Shown here in pieces: positions 7,754 to 13,185 of a stretch of DNA of 13,185 nucleotides. The notes below the pieces were generated by a model. The model saw nothing but the letters and a program-made list of their open reading frames with translations, had not been told where the DNA came from and did no database searches. Each line of letters starts with the position of its first letter. Position 1 is the first letter of the stretch. This stretch comes from Candidatus Kapaibacterium sp. (GTDB lineage Bacteria; Bacteroidota; Ignavibacteria; Kapaibacteriales; Kapaibacteriaceae), in NCBI GenBank assembly GCA_030830285.1, contig JAURNF010000139.1, forward strand, positions 1-13,185, written 5' to 3'. Position numbers and translations under genes: made by a program.

Positions 7754-9154
7754 TTAGTGCAGAAGTTCCGAAAGGATGCGCTCCATTTGCATACCACGTG
7801 AGCCCTTGACCAAAACAACCACTCCGTCGTGATTGTACTGTTCAAGGTCTTCCGCGCAGCCGCGGTGTGTTTGATGGAGTATCACATGTGGGAGATCAAA
7901 AGATTGCGCCGCTTCACGAAACTCATCACCAAGTGCAATCACAAGATCGCAACGTGATGAGGCTTCCGTGAGAATGTGAATATGTTCTTCACGTGAAGCG
8001 CTGCCGAGCTCACGCATATCACCAAGAACAGCGATACGCTTTTGCGCAGGGTAATGCTGCAGTGTCCGAAGCGCCATCACCATCGATTCAGGATTTGCAT
8101 TATAACAATCGTTGAGCACCGTCATTGCACCGTGCTGTTCAACAACCATACGTGCATAGCCGTGACCGATTGCGGGCTGATACGACGCGAGCGCACGCTG
8201 CACATCGGCTGCATGCAATTGCAACGCCCACGCAACGGCGAGCGCGCACGTGGCATTGTACGCTGCCGCCAAACCAACAGCCTGCATCTGCGCTCGCAGG
8301 GTAAATGTTCCGTGCACAAGATGAATCGCGGGATGCGCCTCGCTATCAAACGATATGTGCGGATGTATGTCGGCACCTGAATCGATGCCGAAGGTGATAC
8401 ACCGGACAAACGTTGTGGCGTACTTGGCAAGTCTATCATCATCAGCGTTCACCAGTGCTAGACCGTTGTGATCACGCAACCAGTCAAACAGCGCAGTTTC
8501 TTCTCGTTCTACACCATCGAGGTCGATGAGCTTCTCGAGGTGTTCTTTGCCAATGTTTGTGATCAGACCAATCGTCGGCTGCACCATAGCGCAGAGGATC
8601 TCTATCTCGCCGGGCTCATTCGTCCCGATTTCGATAACTGCAGCCTCGTGCTCATGCGTGAGCTGCAGCAGTGTGAGGGGTGTCCCGATCTGATTGTTGT
8701 AGTTGGCTTCTGTCTTAAGAACTCGAAGCGTTTCTGAGAGGACGTGTGCTGTGAGATCCTTGGTCGATGTCTTACCAGCCGCACCTGCAATAGCAATCAC
8801 AGGTATCTGGAAGCGACGGCGGTGATGCCAGGCAAACGAGCCGAGACATTGAAGGGTGGAGTCAACCACAAGGAACGGCGGAGCAGTCGATACTGACCGT
8901 ACGAATGCATCAACGTCGAAGTCTGTATCTACCACCACAAGCGCTGCGCCACGCTCTACAGCCATCCCCACGTGGTGATGTCCGTCGAGACGTTCTCCAC
9001 GCAATGCGATGAATGCATTTCCAGACACGAGCGTTCGGGTATCAGTACTGATACCTGCAACGACAATTGTCTGTGGAAGATGTGCGGCCGCGCTTCCTGC
9101 AATACGCTGCAGATCCTCGTATGTAAACGAAGCGGCGTTCGTCATGTGTGTCAC
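7754..9154 (-). CDS. murF: UDP-N-acetylmuramoyl-tripeptide--D-Ala-D-Ala ligase (MurF)
   Basis: Cytoplasmic ATP-dependent Mur ligase that adds D-Ala-D-Ala to the UDP-MurNAc-tripeptide, the last soluble step of peptidoglycan precursor synthesis and the supplier of MraY's substrate. Motifs in the 466-residue frame: an N-terminal MurF domain (STDTR at 36-40), the ATP P-loop GAAGKTSTK at 124-132, NYNNQIGTPLTLL at 151-163, EIGTNEPGE at 175-183, the C-terminal hinge motif NDCYNANPES at 348-357, LGDMRELG at 377-384, and KGSRGMQME at 450-458. The P-loop has Ala-Ala where Ser-Asn or similar is common, but the GKT core is kept. The longest frame starts at GTG 9154. ATG at 9145 is at least as good a start, because GGGGTG (9152-9157, minus strand) lies six bases before it like a Shine-Dalgarno sequence; this would remove three residues. 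It lies between rsmH (26-base gap) and mraY (6-base gap). Confidence 0.95.
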   Translation of the reverse strand: MTHMTNAASFTYEDLQRIAGSAAAHLPQTIVVAGISTDTRTLVSGNAFIALRGERLDGHHHVGMAVERGAALVVVDTDFDVDAFVRSVSTAPPFLVVDSTLQCLGSFAWHHRRRFQIPVIAIAGAAGKTSTKDLTAHVLSETLRVLKTEANYNNQIGTPLTLLQLTHEHEAAVIEIGTNEPGEIEILCAMVQPTIGLITNIGKEHLEKLIDLDGVEREETALFDWLRDHNGLALVNADDDRLAKYATTFVRCITFGIDSGADIHPHISFDSEAHPAIHLVHGTFTLRAQMQAVGLAAAYNATCALAVAWALQLHAADVQRALASYQPAIGHGYARMVVEQHGAMTVLNDCYNANPESMVMALRTLQHYPAQKRIAVLGDMRELGSASREEHIHILTEASSRCDLVIALGDEFREAAQSFDLPHVILHQTHRGCAEDLEQYNHDGVVVLVKGSRGMQMERILSELLH

Positions 9155-9157
9155 CCC
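9152..9157 (-). promoter_or_regulatory. Possible ribosome binding site deciding murF start
   Basis: GGGGTG on the minus strand sits six bases upstream of the in-frame ATG at 9145. It overlaps the alternative GTG start at 9154, so if it is a true ribosome site the protein begins MTNAASF. Confidence 0.4.
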
Positions 9158-9170
9158 GTATGCTGCAGTA

Positions 9171-9178
9171 CAAACATA
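9171..9178 (-). promoter_or_regulatory. Possible -7 element of a murF promoter
   Basis: TATGTTTG on the minus strand matches the Bacteroidota -7 consensus TAnnTTTG exactly. It lies in the 26-base rsmH-murF gap, 16 bases before the GTG. I see no TTG-type -33 element at the usual distance, which would fall inside the end of rsmH, so it may be chance. If real, it would let murF-mraY be transcribed independently of rsmH. Confidence 0.25.
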
Positions 9179-9180
9179 GG

Positions 9181-10083
9181 TTATGCGCGCCGCTCTGCCA
9201 CGCGCAGACGTGCACTTCGTGCTCGTGGATTGATCGCGAGTTCGTCGGTCTGTGCCTCGATGGCCTTCTTCGTTACGATGATGAGCTGATCGGTATGCGC
9301 CTTAAAGACATTCTTCACCACCCGATCTTCGCCACTGTGATAGCTCATCACAACAATCCGTCCACCTGGCTGTAGAAGCGGGATAATCGACGTTAATGTG
9401 CGCTCAAGTCGACCCAACTCGTCGTTCACGGCGATACGGAGGGCCTGAAACAGACGCGCAAGTGTCTTCGGTTGGTGTTGCGGAGGGATGTGTTGAATCA
9501 CCACGTCGCGCAGATCACCTGTAGTGGAAAGCTTTGCCAAGCCTCGGCGCTGCGCAACTGCCTTGGCGAGTCGCCATGCTTGGGGTTCATCGCCGTACTC
9601 ACGAAAGATTGCAGCGAGTTCGGGTTCGGTGCGACGATTCAGAATATCCGCAGCGGTTTCACCCTCTGGAGTGAAACGCATATCAAGCGGAGCCATCATG
9701 CGGAAGGAGAACCCTCGCTCATGATGGTCGAATTGATAGGACGAAACACCAAGATCGAGCAACACGGATTGCAGTGGCAGACCGCTCTCGCGAATCACAT
9801 CGGCCATCGTGTCGAAGTTCGCATGCACAAGCCGTAGTCGCGACTGTAGCCCCTTACTAAGCTCGTCTGCAAAGCGCTGTTTGCAATGCTCAATGGCCAT
9901 TTCATCGGCATCAAAACTCATCAGCGTACTATCTGAGGGAGCCTCTGAAAGGATTGCAGCGGTATGCCCGCCCCCTCCCAATGTTCCATCTACGATGAGC
10001 CCTGAGCGATGCAGAAGCATAGCGTCGAGACATTCGCGGAGCATCACTGGGATGTGGTAGGTTGATGGGTCGAGTCGTGCCAT
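9181..10083 (-). CDS. rsmH: 16S rRNA (cytosine(1402)-N(4))-methyltransferase RsmH
   Basis: SAM-dependent methyltransferase (formerly MraW) that N4-methylates C1402 of 16S rRNA in the ribosomal decoding centre. The 300 residues show the family's ordered motifs: YHIPVMLRE at 9-17, the SAM-binding VDGTLGGGGHT at 31-41, FDADEMAI at 57-64, LLDLGVSSYQFD at 108-119, RGFSFRMMAPLDMR at 123-136, LFQALRIAVNDEL at 211-223, VMSYHSGEDRVVK at 245-257 (usual form SFHSLEDR), and NPRARSARLRVAER at 285-298. It starts at ATG 10083; no strong Shine-Dalgarno sequence is visible. It usually follows mraZ and precedes ftsL-ftsI-murE-murF. Here a divergent cytochrome gene replaces mraZ and murF follows directly. Confidence 0.97.
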   Translation of the reverse strand: MARLDPSTYHIPVMLRECLDAMLLHRSGLIVDGTLGGGGHTAAILSEAPSDSTLMSFDADEMAIEHCKQRFADELSKGLQSRLRLVHANFDTMADVIRESGLPLQSVLLDLGVSSYQFDHHERGFSFRMMAPLDMRFTPEGETAADILNRRTEPELAAIFREYGDEPQAWRLAKAVAQRRGLAKLSTTGDLRDVVIQHIPPQHQPKTLARLFQALRIAVNDELGRLERTLTSIIPLLQPGGRIVVMSYHSGEDRVVKNVFKAHTDQLIIVTKKAIEAQTDELAINPRARSARLRVAERRA

Positions 10084-10126
10084 ACGGGGAAATTGCCGAA
10101 TTTGCGGTGATCAATACGAGGTCAAC
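10084..10126. promoter_or_regulatory. Short divergent promoter region, rsmH / cytochrome c
   Basis: Only 43 bases separate two outward starts, so both promoters must overlap here or extend into coding sequence. It holds a perfect inverted repeat, AAATT-GCCG-AATTT, at 10090-10103, a possible operator or chance, and GAGG at 10118-10121, five bases before the cytochrome ATG, which fits a ribosome binding site. No convincing -33/-7 pair was found on either strand. Confidence 0.45.
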
Positions 10127-10570
10127 ATGATTCGGAACACTGCACTGTTCCTTGGTCTAGTAGCGATCGCGGCAGTAGTGTGGTCCGTATCCGGCGATGC
10201 AGTGCCGGAACCCCCTAATGGTCGCGGTGCTGCGGTGTACCGAGAGTACTGCTTTCGATGCCATGGTACGAATGGAGAAGGTGGAGAAGGCCGATATCCG
10301 ATTCGTGAGCATTTGCTCGTGTCCATGGATGTCGATACAGTGATTTCAACGATTGCATTTGGAGCATCGGGCGCATTGCGTCCGAACGACCAAGGTGTGC
10401 GCAAGGGTATGCCGCCAGCGCCATACAACGATGCGGATGTTGCCGAGGTAACGGCATACGTGATGCGTTCTATCGCTAAGCGATCGGTAACAATCACAGC
10501 TGAAGACGTAGCACGTGTAAAACGTGAGCATCTCGAGGCATTACGCCGTCGATTAGGAACCGCGAACTGA
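10127..10570 (+). CDS. Exported monohaem class I c-type cytochrome
   Basis: 147-residue protein with an N-terminal hydrophobic segment (ALFLGLVAIAAVVWSVSG, about 6-23) that is either a signal peptide or a membrane anchor. The single haem site is CFRCH at 42-46, followed by GTNGEGG, the usual small cytochrome c loop, and GMPPAPY at 94-100 supplies the likely axial Met95. The C-terminal helix NDADVAEVTAYVMRS (101-115) is the conserved packing helix of the fold, and a charged tail (about 122-147) follows. It would work as an electron carrier on the periplasmic side; the partner oxidase or dehydrogenase is not in the window. A GAGG ribosome site precedes the ATG. The gene stands alone between convergent bshB1 and divergent rsmH, so context gives no partner. 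Its stop codon abuts the opposing stop with no gap. Confidence 0.9.
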   Translation: MIRNTALFLGLVAIAAVVWSVSGDAVPEPPNGRGAAVYREYCFRCHGTNGEGGEGRYPIREHLLVSMDVDTVISTIAFGASGALRPNDQGVRKGMPPAPYNDADVAEVTAYVMRSIAKRSVTITAEDVARVKREHLEALRRRLGTAN

Positions 10571-10584
10571 TCAGCGAAGATCAG
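10567..10584. terminator. Weak hairpin at convergent gene ends
   Basis: CTGATC-AGCGAA-GATCAG is a perfect 6-base inverted repeat spanning both stop codons of the convergent cytochrome and bshB1 genes. It has no flanking T tract on either side, so intrinsic termination is uncertain. It may only limit read-through, or be incidental. Confidence 0.25.
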
Positions 10585-11302
10585 CCAACGATGCAACCGC
10601 GAGCGGTTCAACAGCGAGGAATCCCTCTGCGTAGTCAGCACCAATTCTGCTGCCGTAATACCGTGCTCGCGCTTCAAGTTCTGTAATGAATGCTGGACGT
10701 GAGATGAACGTCTCGGGTTCATCAGAGGCGTGTGCACCGGGTGAATGAAACTGCGACGTATAGGCAAGGATCGAATCCATCTTAGCCTGAAATGTCGATG
10801 AGATGTCGACATACAGATCTGGCAGACGAGGAAAGTCGTACTGCTGCTGGAAACACAATGTGCGTGTAGGTCTAAACGGGAGTTGTTCAACTCCATCACG
10901 ATGCGTCACAACCTTGGTAAGTCCTGCGAGGAATGTAGCCGCCGTACAAAGCCGGTGAACAGCCACATGGTCGGGGTGACGTTCTACAGGTGGTGGAATG
11001 AGCAGGATGTGCGGACGCCAAGCACGGATAGCTGCCACAACGGCGAGGATATTCGCTTGCGTGTGTTCAACAGCCCCATCAGGCATTCCAAGACATTCAC
11101 GATGTCGAACGCCGAGGATATCCGCAGCACGCTGCGCTTCTTGCGTTCGAAGTTCAGGAGTTCCACGCGTACCTAACTCACCACGTGTGCAATCAAGGAG
11201 AACCACCTCGTGTCCTTGATTCGTAAGTGTACGAATAGTGCCGCCACAGGCGAGTTCAGCGTCGTCGGGATGTGCCGAGACAACAAGAGCAAACGCACTC
11301 AT
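10571..11302 (-). CDS. bshB1: Bacillithiol biosynthesis deacetylase BshB1
   Basis: Zinc-dependent PIG-L/LmbE-family deacetylase that removes the acetyl group from GlcNAc-malate, the second step of bacillithiol synthesis. The 243 residues show the BshB1 signature: AHPDDAELACGGTIR at 10-24 with zinc ligands H11 and D14, the diagnostic TRGELGTRGTPELR at 39-52 and LGMPDG at 71-76, the third zinc ligand in RHPDH at 108-112, and a late EGF motif at 226-228. The TRGE-GTRGTPE block separates BshB1 from BshB2 and from MshB-like relatives. It starts at ATG 11302, overlapping the rpiB stop by ATGA, and is the last gene of the RNase H-dut-rpiB-bshB1 operon. bshA and bshC are not in the window. The stop abuts the cytochrome stop, forming TGATCA. 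Confidence 0.92.
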   Translation of the reverse strand: MSAFALVVSAHPDDAELACGGTIRTLTNQGHEVVLLDCTRGELGTRGTPELRTQEAQRAADILGVRHRECLGMPDGAVEHTQANILAVVAAIRAWRPHILLIPPPVERHPDHVAVHRLCTAATFLAGLTKVVTHRDGVEQLPFRPTRTLCFQQQYDFPRLPDLYVDISSTFQAKMDSILAYTSQFHSPGAHASDEPETFISRPAFITELEARARYYGSRIGADYAEGFLAVEPLAVASLADLR

Positions 11303-11742
11303 TGGACGTCTCCGAGGGAATCGATCTTCTCGACGCGACGTTCATGACGTCCACCCTCGAAGTCGGTCGAGAGGAATGCGCGCACGATATCCTTTGCGAG
11401 GTCAATCGACACGAGACGCTCACCAACAGCTACCATGTTTGCATTGTTGTGCATACGAGCAAGCTTTGCCATTTCAACGCTGGTGCAGTTAGCAGCACGA
11501 ATCGATCGCACTTTGTTTGCCGCGATAGAGATGCCAATTCCGGATCCGCACACAAGCACACCAGCATCAGCTTGTCCATCACGAACTAGGTGTGCGGCAG
11601 CTGTCCCATAATCCGGATAGTCGACCGACTCTAACGAAGTCGTGCCTACGTCAATCACCGCGTGTCCATCAGCGACGAGCATTTCCTTCAGCGCTTCCTT
11701 ATACGCGAAGCCTGCATGATCCGAACCAAGTGCGATGTTCAT
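11299..11742 (-). CDS. rpiB: Ribose-5-phosphate isomerase B
   Basis: Interconverts ribose-5-phosphate and ribulose-5-phosphate in the non-oxidative pentose phosphate pathway. It is 147 residues, the normal length. It keeps GSDHAGF at 6-12, DYPDYG at 41-46, the catalytic Cys65 in VCGSGIGISIAANK (64-77), HNNANMVAVGER at 98-109, and FEGGRHERRVEKI at 128-140. The Cys and the His/Arg pattern fit RpiB rather than a sugar-phosphate relative such as the LacA/LacB galactose-6-phosphate isomerases, although those are close homologues. ATGA overlaps join it to dut upstream and to bshB1 downstream, which indicates coupled translation. Confidence 0.93.
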   Translation of the reverse strand: MNIALGSDHAGFAYKEALKEMLVADGHAVIDVGTTSLESVDYPDYGTAAAHLVRDGQADAGVLVCGSGIGISIAANKVRSIRAANCTSVEMAKLARMHNNANMVAVGERLVSIDLAKDIVRAFLSTDFEGGRHERRVEKIDSLGDVQ

Positions 11743-12185
11743 GGGTGTACTCCTGTGCTACCAAATCCGCCTTCACCGCGCTGCGTTTCGCTGAGCTCCG
11801 ACACAACGTTCCATGTGCAATGCTCATGACGTGCTACCACAAGCTGCGCGATACGCATGCCACGCTCGATAATGACATCTTCGTTGGAGAAGTTCGCAAG
11901 AATCACCTTGATCTCTCCACGATAGTCGCTGTCGATGGTACCCGGCGCATTGAGTGCAAACACGCCATGCTTAGCGGCGAGACCGCTTCGTGAGCGGACT
12001 TGGATCTCGAAGCCTTGTGGGATTGCAACACAGAGTCCGCTTGGCACAAGTACGATCCCACCTGCAGCAAGCACAACTGGTGCTTCCACTGCAGCATGAA
12101 CGTCCATACCTGCTGATCCATTCGTCGCATATGCTGGCAACGGTAGATCCGCCGCGTGTTCCATGCGCACAATGTCGATTGTCAT
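11739..12185 (-). CDS. dut: Deoxyuridine 5'-triphosphate nucleotidohydrolase (dUTPase)
   Basis: Hydrolyses dUTP to dUMP and pyrophosphate, keeping uracil out of DNA and feeding dTMP synthesis. The 148-residue protein is a normal trimeric dUTPase with all five motifs: AGMDVHA at 25-31, RSRSGLAAKHG at 64-74, NAPGTIDSDYRGEIKV at 79-94 (uracil-binding loop and catalytic Asp), RGMRIAQLVV at 108-117, and the glycine-rich C-terminal arm RGEGGFGSTG at 136-145. It starts at ATG 12185, two bases after the RNase H stop, and its TGA overlaps the rpiB ATG. The pairing with RNase H suggests a nucleic-acid maintenance segment of the operon. Confidence 0.96.
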   Translation of the reverse strand: MTIDIVRMEHAADLPLPAYATNGSAGMDVHAAVEAPVVLAAGGIVLVPSGLCVAIPQGFEIQVRSRSGLAAKHGVFALNAPGTIDSDYRGEIKVILANFSNEDVIIERGMRIAQLVVARHEHCTWNVVSELSETQRGEGGFGSTGVHP

Positions 12186-12187
12186 GA

Positions 12188-12832
12188 TTACTTCCTTCCG
12201 AAGTCTGCAGGGTTTTCACCCCACAACTCAGTTTCCCATTTGAGAATGTGATTCACATACGTGTTCGTACACAGCCAATCCTCTGCACGCTGAATGAGCT
12301 CAAACACACGGGCATTCTTGGCCGTGCGCTCGAGTGTTGTTTTTGCGTGTCGATTGCGCACCCAGGCAATAGCCGTGCGCGAGTCAGAGTAGATTGGAAG
12401 TGTAATGTTGTGCTTCTTGCAATGCGCAAGAGCGTGGACGATGGCGAGGAACTCACCCATGTTGTTTGACGAATCCTCATATGGTCCCATGCGGAAGAAC
12501 TCCGCCTCAGTCTCTGTGTCGACCCCTCGGTACTCCATGACGCCGGTCGTCATGTTGCACGCAGCATCAACTGAGATGCTTGGTAGTACCACGCCACTAC
12601 GGTCATGTGTCGGCTTTGGTGCGCGTGGCGTGGATGATCGTGATGTGGCGACCACAAGATCAATAGGACCCTCGGCAAACGCGCGTTCGGCTGCTGCTTG
12701 CGACTCGTATGACTTGTACTGAGCTTTTGGAAAGCCAGATATCTGACGTTGTGCAACGTCCCACGATGTGTACACGCCGGGCACGTGTCCGGTCCACACC
12801 ACATACCACTTCGGTTTCTTCACCTGCGCCAT
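12188..12832 (-). CDS. Ribonuclease H with N-terminal hybrid-binding (viroplasmin) domain
   Basis: Cleaves the RNA strand of RNA-DNA hybrids. Residues about 8-55 form the RNase H1 N-terminal hybrid-binding domain, often annotated as Caulimovirus viroplasmin (KWYVVWTGHVPGVYTSW, then AQYKSYESQAAAERAF). A variable linker (about 56-83) leads to the RNase H fold (about 85-214) with the four acidic active-site residues visible: D89 in SVDAA, E127 in NNMGE, D150 in IYSDS and D210 in NPAD. The spacing and the ENPADFGRK end resemble the bacterial/archaeal type with the short catalytic domain and no basic protrusion. It starts at ATG 12832 and is the first gene of the four-gene operon. Its gene symbol (rnhA or rnh1) varies between genomes, so none is given. 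Confidence 0.92.
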   Translation of the reverse strand: MAQVKKPKWYVVWTGHVPGVYTSWDVAQRQISGFPKAQYKSYESQAAAERAFAEGPIDLVVATSRSSTPRAPKPTHDRSGVVLPSISVDAACNMTTGVMEYRGVDTETEAEFFRMGPYEDSSNNMGEFLAIVHALAHCKKHNITLPIYSDSRTAIAWVRNRHAKTTLERTAKNARVFELIQRAEDWLCTNTYVNHILKWETELWGENPADFGRK

Positions 12833-12905
12833 AGTGCAAAGCTACGGTGTCACGTTCACGTGCGCACGATACTCGCTAGCAAGAACACTATTGGAGCGAG
12901 GGTTC
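12833..12905. promoter_or_regulatory. Divergent promoter region, RNase H operon / comM
   Basis: 73 noncoding bases separate two outward starts. On the minus strand TAGCTTTG (12837-12844) matches the Bacteroidota -7 consensus exactly and ends four bases before the RNase H ATG, which would put the transcript start at or next to the start codon. No TTG -33 element lies at the normal distance. A tandem TCACGT repeat lies near 12850-12861. On the plus strand GGAG (12893-12896) and GAGGG (12898-12902) precede the comM ATG and can serve as its ribosome site. Confidence 0.5.
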
Positions 12906-13185
12906 ATGTATGCGAAGACGCATTCGGCATCGGTTCTTGGGATTGGCGCGTTCGGCGTCGAAATAGAAGTCACTGTCGAGACGGGGCTGCCCTCGTTTCA
13001 GATTGTCGGACTTCCCGACAATGCCGTACGTGAGTCTAAGGAGCGTGTTACTGCTGCGCTGCATCAAGCCGGATACGGATGGGAACCACGGCGCATCACA
13101 GTCAACCTTGCTCCAGCCGACGTGCGTAAAGAGGGAAGCGCCTTTGACCTTCCCATCGCCATTGGCATCATCCATGCAATGGAGA
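12906..13185 (+). CDS. ComM/YifB-family Mg-chelatase-like AAA+ ATPase, N-terminal part
   Basis: Open from ATG 12906 to the right edge: 93 residues plus one base of a protein usually near 500 residues. The visible part is the N-terminal domain of the YifB/ComM family (ribosomal S5 domain 2-like fold): VETGLPSFQIVGLPDNAVRE at about 26-45, RRITVNLAPADVRKEGSAFD at about 62-81, and LPIAIGI at 82-88. The Walker ATPase motifs would lie beyond the window. Family members include ComM, a hexameric branch-migration helicase that helps integrate donor DNA during natural transformation. Many genomes carry it without known competence, so the role here is inferred from the family. A GAGGG or GGAG sequence precedes the ATG. 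Confidence 0.93.
   Translation, partial: MYAKTHSASVLGIGAFGVEIEVTVETGLPSFQIVGLPDNAVRESKERVTAALHQAGYGWEPRRITVNLAPADVRKEGSAFDLPIAIGIIHAME

Noticed and set aside
10111..10899. 262-codon minus-strand frame across the cytochrome and the end of bshB1
   Set aside because: It overlaps two genes with intact diagnostic motifs (CxxCH; AHPDD and TRGELGTRG) and has shadow-like Arg/Ser/Thr-rich composition.
12888..13175. 95-codon minus-strand frame at the right end
   Set aside because: It is antisense to the clearly recognisable ComM/YifB N-terminus; no supporting motif.
1..13185. Defence island, prophage, insertion sequence, CRISPR array or tRNA
   Set aside because: No transposase, integrase, repeat-spacer pattern, restriction, toxin or tRNA-like cloverleaf sequence was seen; all long frames are explained by the genes listed.

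Overview
The window looks like a chromosomal segment of a member of the Bacteroidota/Chlorobiota side of the tree (Ignavibacteria- or Kapabacteria-like; this placement is inference). Grounds: a large secreted protein with a type IX secretion (Por)-like C-terminal domain, a BshB1 bacillithiol deacetylase, an RNase H with an N-terminal viroplasmin-type hybrid-binding domain, mostly weak Shine-Dalgarno sequences, and a few matches to the Bacteroidota promoter -7 element (TAnnTTTG). No rRNA, tRNA, CRISPR array, insertion sequence or prophage gene was seen. The window is almost entirely coding and no gene-free stretch exceeds 100 bases.

Layout. (1) 1-4338, minus strand: two tandem paralogous arylsulfotransferase-like (ASST) beta-propeller proteins. 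The upstream one (1126-4338) is 1070 aa, with a signal peptide, an ASST domain, five fibronectin-III-like repeats and a sorting-like tail. The downstream one runs off the left edge (377 aa visible). They overlap by 7 bases. (2) 4436-6613, plus strand and divergent: a FecA-like TonB-dependent outer-membrane receptor. (3) 6617-10083, minus strand: rsmH-murF-mraY, a reduced piece of the division and cell wall (dcw) cluster lacking ftsL, ftsI and murE between rsmH and murF. (4) 10127-10570, plus strand: a small exported monohaem c-type cytochrome. (5) 10571-12832, minus strand: a compact housekeeping operon in the order RNase H, dut, rpiB, bshB1, with 2-base spacing or ATGA overlaps. (6) 12906-13185, plus strand: the first 93 codons of a ComM/YifB-type Mg-chelatase-like ATPase, cut by the right edge.

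How they fit together. The left third is cell-envelope biology: two exported ASST-like proteins, probably surface-attached or released through type IX secretion, next to an outer-membrane importer. The middle makes the lipid-linked peptidoglycan precursor (MurF completes UDP-MurNAc-pentapeptide and MraY transfers it to undecaprenyl phosphate), with the 16S rRNA methyltransferase RsmH at the head. The right third is nucleotide, redox and sugar housekeeping. I found no defence system and no clear new machinery. The most unusual parts are the paired ASST proteins and the pruned dcw cluster.
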